Shown here: positions 61,165 to 64,000 of the stretch, in pieces
Position numbering within the stretch: the first letter of the stretch is position 1
Layout of the letters: every line of letters begins with the position of its first letter
DNA from: Neopestalotiopsis rosae
Taxonomy: Eukaryota; Ascomycota; Sordariomycetes; Amphisphaeriales; Sporocadaceae
Reading direction: 5' to 3'
Length of the DNA stretch: 64,000 nucleotides
Assembly (NCBI GenBank): GCA_023078685.1
Contig: JALGAS010000001.1
Coordinates: 5,456,001-5,520,000 of the forward strand
Notes under the pieces: generated by a model
Told to the model about the DNA's origin: nothing
The model's input: only the letters and a program-made list of their open reading frames with translations
Database searches by the model: none
Position numbers and translations under genes: made by a program

Positions 61165-62738
61165 TCACATTGGTGGCTGCCGGGCCTGCAGCGGAAATCT
61201 TTGCGCGGGAAGCGGAGACGGCGCCATCGGAAAGAACCCCGGACCTGGTCGGAGGGGCAGCGGCATTCTCTGTTTTACATTGAGTGACGACGACGTGGAC
61301 GTGGCTTTTGATGCAAGTGTTCCAGTGACAAGACCGGAGCCGGCCGTATATGTAGTAGTACCATTGGACCAAGGCGGCCCGACGGGACAGCTCGACTTTG
61401 TGATGGTCTGTGTTGCTTCCGCGAGGATCGCCCGAGTCAGGCTCGCCGGGCACAGCACGTCGGACACGGCGCACGCTATGAGGGACTGCGTCGACGTGAC
61501 TGTAGTCGTCTGAGTCGCGAGTGCGACGGGACAGATGACAGTCTCGTTCAAAGCGGTAATCACGGTAGGTGTTGGCAACGCCTGCTCGCCGAAGCAAGTG
61601 CTTGTCGCCGCGTCGATAAACGTCGTGGACACGGTCGGGTTGATGCCCGGTAATTCAAGGCCGGCTATGTCCGCGCCAATGTCGACCGAGGCACCCGCAT
61701 TGATGTTGATGTCCGCGAATGCTGGTAGGCATGTCTCGTTTGTTGAAAAGCCCTCACCAATCGTGATCTCGGGTATGTTGATCAGGGCGCCGGCCAAGGC
61801 AGTCAACGCAGGTGACAGACCAGCCGCGCTCAACTCTACTCCTGCTTGTACACTTAGCTGGAGGGCCAATGTCAAGTTTGCCGGGACTTCGGTAGAAATT
61901 GGAAGAAGGGTTGTGGTGGTGCCATTGCTGATTGACGTTAATTATACTCCAGACTCTCCTCTACAGGAGTGCTGTAGGTCAACTTACAAGTCGGCAATCA
62001 CGCCTTTGAAGGGATCCAAAGACAGTGCAAATGACGATGAATCCGGCAATGCGACCTGGAAGCCAGCATTGGTCGCCACTTCCCCCGAGAGACCCAATAC
62101 CAAGTCGACAGAGAATACGATGCCGATTTGCGTACCTGGGATCTATCAAAAAGTCAGCTCGTAAACACTCAAGAGGATCATGGATCGAGCTCACTGCAAT
62201 GCCAAGAGGCGTCTCCGAGACGAAAAGGGGAAGCTTGACCGTTCCGTCCACAGCAGCAGACATGTCGACCTGGACTCGAGCTCCCACTCCATTGAATTTC
62301 AAAGCCAAGCTGACATCGTTGAGGGGATTCAGATCGCCAAAGTCGTCAAGAAGATCATCGAAGCTGTCTGGAAACAAAGCCGATGCGGTAATGGTTCCCC
62401 AAGTATGACAGTCCACGCATTTGAGAGACAGTGTGGCGGAATCATCATTAGGCACCTTGAATGTGCTAAAATAGGTCAAAGTTGAGGTAAATCCATCTTA
62501 CGAGGACAGTGAAATGGTAGCAGGGTGTTACTTACCCTGAAAACAACGTCTTATCCGTTAGGCGAAAACCGAGATCGAACGATGCATCCGCATCGCGTTT
62601 CTGCAGCTTACTGCTCGTTGCCGATGACAAGTCTAAGGCAATGTCTTCGCACCGAGATGCTACCATATCAACTTCCACCGGCTGGCAAAAACTTCCCAGC
62701 ACGAGGCTGCTAGTCATGAGAAGAATCGACGCAAACAT
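61165..62738 (-). CDS. Secreted protein with dibasic processing site, unknown function
   Basis: Four exons on the minus strand: 62536-62738, 62195-62465, 61988-62142 and 61165-61927 (463 aa); every junction keeps phase. ATG 62738 opens a signal peptide (MFASILLMTSSLVLGSFC). A KLQKR dibasic site near residue 48, followed by DADASFDLGF, is a likely Kex2 cleavage point. The mature part has beta-rich repeats with a CVDCHTWG motif, then SETPLGIAIPGTQIGIVFSVDLVLGLSGEV and several N-glycosylation sequons (NGT, NLT, NET). A Ser/Thr-rich stretch with Cys pairs precedes a Pro/basic C-terminus. I do not recognise a named family, though the TITASALFPDSFDD and LDVVLGL-like blocks recall fungal secreted or GPI-type proteins. 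The last exon could end differently if a further intron exists. Confidence 0.75.
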
Positions 62739-62924
62739 GGCGAAATTGAATAATGCTTCAAGAGACAATTGCTAATCCATAGAATATGGACGCTCTTCTA
62801 GTGTCTTATCCATCTCGAACTCTTCTTCTTATATCAGTTGAATACCATATGAGAGTTATAAAATGCTCGAAGTAGGCTGAGGATGAGGATGAGGCTGAGA
62901 CAGGCTAGGCAAAGGATCGTGCAT

Positions 62925-63412
62925 TCAGACATTCATGTTATAGGCCTTGCCGTCAGCCCCTAAGCACATTGCAAGGATGGTTACCAGGGCTCCATACTGC
63001 CTGATGTATAATGCAAAGTGACGGACCAAGTCAAACCTTTGATTGTCGTTGATGTATCTTTGTACTAGCAAATTCAATTCTTCTGAAATATTTTGCAAGC
63101 ACTTTCTCAAGCGGACGAATGTCTCTTCTGCCTCTTAGGTTCGATTTCATGGGAATTTGATATTGTAACCGGGAAGCTGAGCTGAATGTGATTCCGCGTT
63201 ATGCTCTGGATGGGGGCCGACTGGGCAAGGAGTCGCATATTGGCACGAACCGAATCCTTCCGCCCCCTTGGAATCCTACGTGTGTAATATGTGCACGTCT
63301 CATACACCAAAGATATGGCTCTGCACTTTTCAGGGTCTACGGCCGCCGGGGCCGCCCCTTCATTCTCAATTACCTTTTTTGGGCTCATGCCGACGTCTCT
63401 CTGTTCTGCCAT
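62925..63412 (-). CDS. Small unrecognised two-exon gene
   Basis: The model on the minus strand is 63308-63412 joined to 62925-63131 (103 aa). Exon 1 starts ATG 63412 with a charged MAEQRDVGMSPKK and continues AAVDPEKCRAISL. The donor GTGTAT and acceptor TAAGAG keep phase 0. Exon 2 reads AEETFVRLRKCLQNISEELN, with heptad-like Leu/Ile spacing, then LVQRY, DLVRHFALYIRQYGALVTI and a stop at 62925. The second exon looks protein-like, whereas the first exon's own frame continues to 63107 without such character. An alternative donor GTAGGA farther on would also splice in phase to the adjacent TAAG. I cannot name the family; a fragment of a larger gene or pseudogene is possible. Confidence 0.4.
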
Positions 63413-63821
63413 AGCGCATCTGTTTCTGGGAAATATGACCCGAGGAGCATTTCACAATAACGACAGGGTGTAGGCACGCATTTTTACTTCCACAATTGCT
63501 GTATTCATTTCCTAAACGAAAAATAAAACCCAAGAGACCGAAAGAGTCTGTTAGTCACAAGGCCCCCTGCGGCGACTACAACGCCGACGCCAATGAACCG
63601 TTGACCCAAACTCCCTTGGTTTACATAATGCTAACCATAAAAAACACCCCCCTTGGAAACCAAATCTCGCCATCGTACTTTTACAGAGGCCCTTCCACGA
63701 GTAAACAAACACTGCTGCTAATTAAGGTACATTCCAGCATGATCATCGTAAGTTAACAAACACCAATTCCATACGCTGAATCGCGAACCACGCTTAAACG
63801 GATATCGACAAAGGCTACCGA
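63413..63821. other. Intergenic near right edge
   Basis: About 400 bp between two minus-strand genes. It presumably holds the 3' end of the edge gene and the promoter of the small gene. Nothing else was recognised. Confidence 0.4.
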
Positions 63822-64000
63822 TTAAATGTTCGCTCCAAAAAAGACATCAGGATTGCTACCATCCCGGTACATGTCGGCTGAGCCGAATCCGTCTTCGAAT
63901 TGCTTCGTCATGCTGAAGTCGCCAGTGGTGAACTGCAGCAGCAGGTCGTCGTCCGGATCTTCAATTCCGTCGAGTGCCGATATGTTTACATTCTCCGGTG
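63822..64000 (-). CDS. C-terminal end of a protein, possibly a transcription factor (partial)
   Basis: An open frame on the minus strand enters from the right edge and ends at TAA 63822-63824, giving 58 residues. The frame is NVNISALDGIEDPDDDLLL, then FTTGDFSMTKQFEDGFGS and a Met/Tyr/Asp/Asn tail ending VFFGANI. It is acidic and aromatic, as at the end of many Zn2Cys6 fungal transcription factors. The DNA-binding domain would lie outside the window, so the family is a guess. No ATG is visible because the start is off-window. Confidence 0.55.
   Translation of the reverse strand, partial: PENVNISALDGIEDPDDDLLLQFTTGDFSMTKQFEDGFGSADMYRDGSNPDVFFGANI

Noticed and set aside
1..64000. CRISPR arrays, rRNA, tRNA and viral genes
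   Set aside because: Searched by eye on both strands; no spaced direct repeats, 5S/U6 signatures or viral core genes were seen.

Overview
The window is nuclear DNA of a filamentous ascomycete, most likely a Sordariomycete and probably Hypocreales. The evidence is the short spliceosomal introns (about 45-150 bp, mostly GTAAGT-type donors), fungal-only families (HET/NB-ARC/TPR NLR, DUF3176, PTH11-type rhodopsin receptor, WSC sensor, Skn7) and pyrimidine-rich leaders. No bacterial, viral or organellar genes, tRNA, rRNA or CRISPR array was seen. Species cannot be fixed from the sequence. I rebuilt gene models by hand from splice sites and reading phase, so exon coordinates are predictions.

Region 0.5-22 kb is accessory in character. 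In order it holds an F-box protein, a DUF3176 membrane protein, a HET-NB-ARC-TPR NLR with a one-base frameshift between its TPRs, a rhodopsin-type seven-helix membrane protein, a small PIP-kinase-like protein, an FAD aromatic monooxygenase (minus strand), a small single-pass membrane protein (minus strand) and a secreted type-B carboxylesterase.

Region 22-47.8 kb holds core genes separated by unusually long spacers. They are the Skn7-type HSF/response regulator (27.8-30.1 kb), eIF2B-epsilon/Gcd6 (35.8-38.1 kb), two small orphan proteins, a Nup37-like nucleoporin (minus) and a WSC-domain cell-wall sensor (minus). Skn7 (osmotic and oxidative two-component output) and the WSC sensor (cell-wall integrity) are both stress-signalling genes, and each has several kilobases of gene-free upstream DNA.

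Region 47.8-55.5 kb shows no supportable gene. Region 55.5-64 kb carries only minus-strand genes: an NTF2/SnoaL-like conserved protein, a cytochrome P450, a secreted protein with a dibasic processing site, a small two-exon gene with no homology I recognise, and, running off the right edge, the acidic C-terminus of a further protein.

The points most worth a second look are the frameshifted NLR, the long open frame continuing through the last WSC intron, the miniature PIP-kinase-like protein, the 17-nt Skn7 micro-exon, the unannotated small gene at 62.9-63.4 kb and the gene-free blocks.
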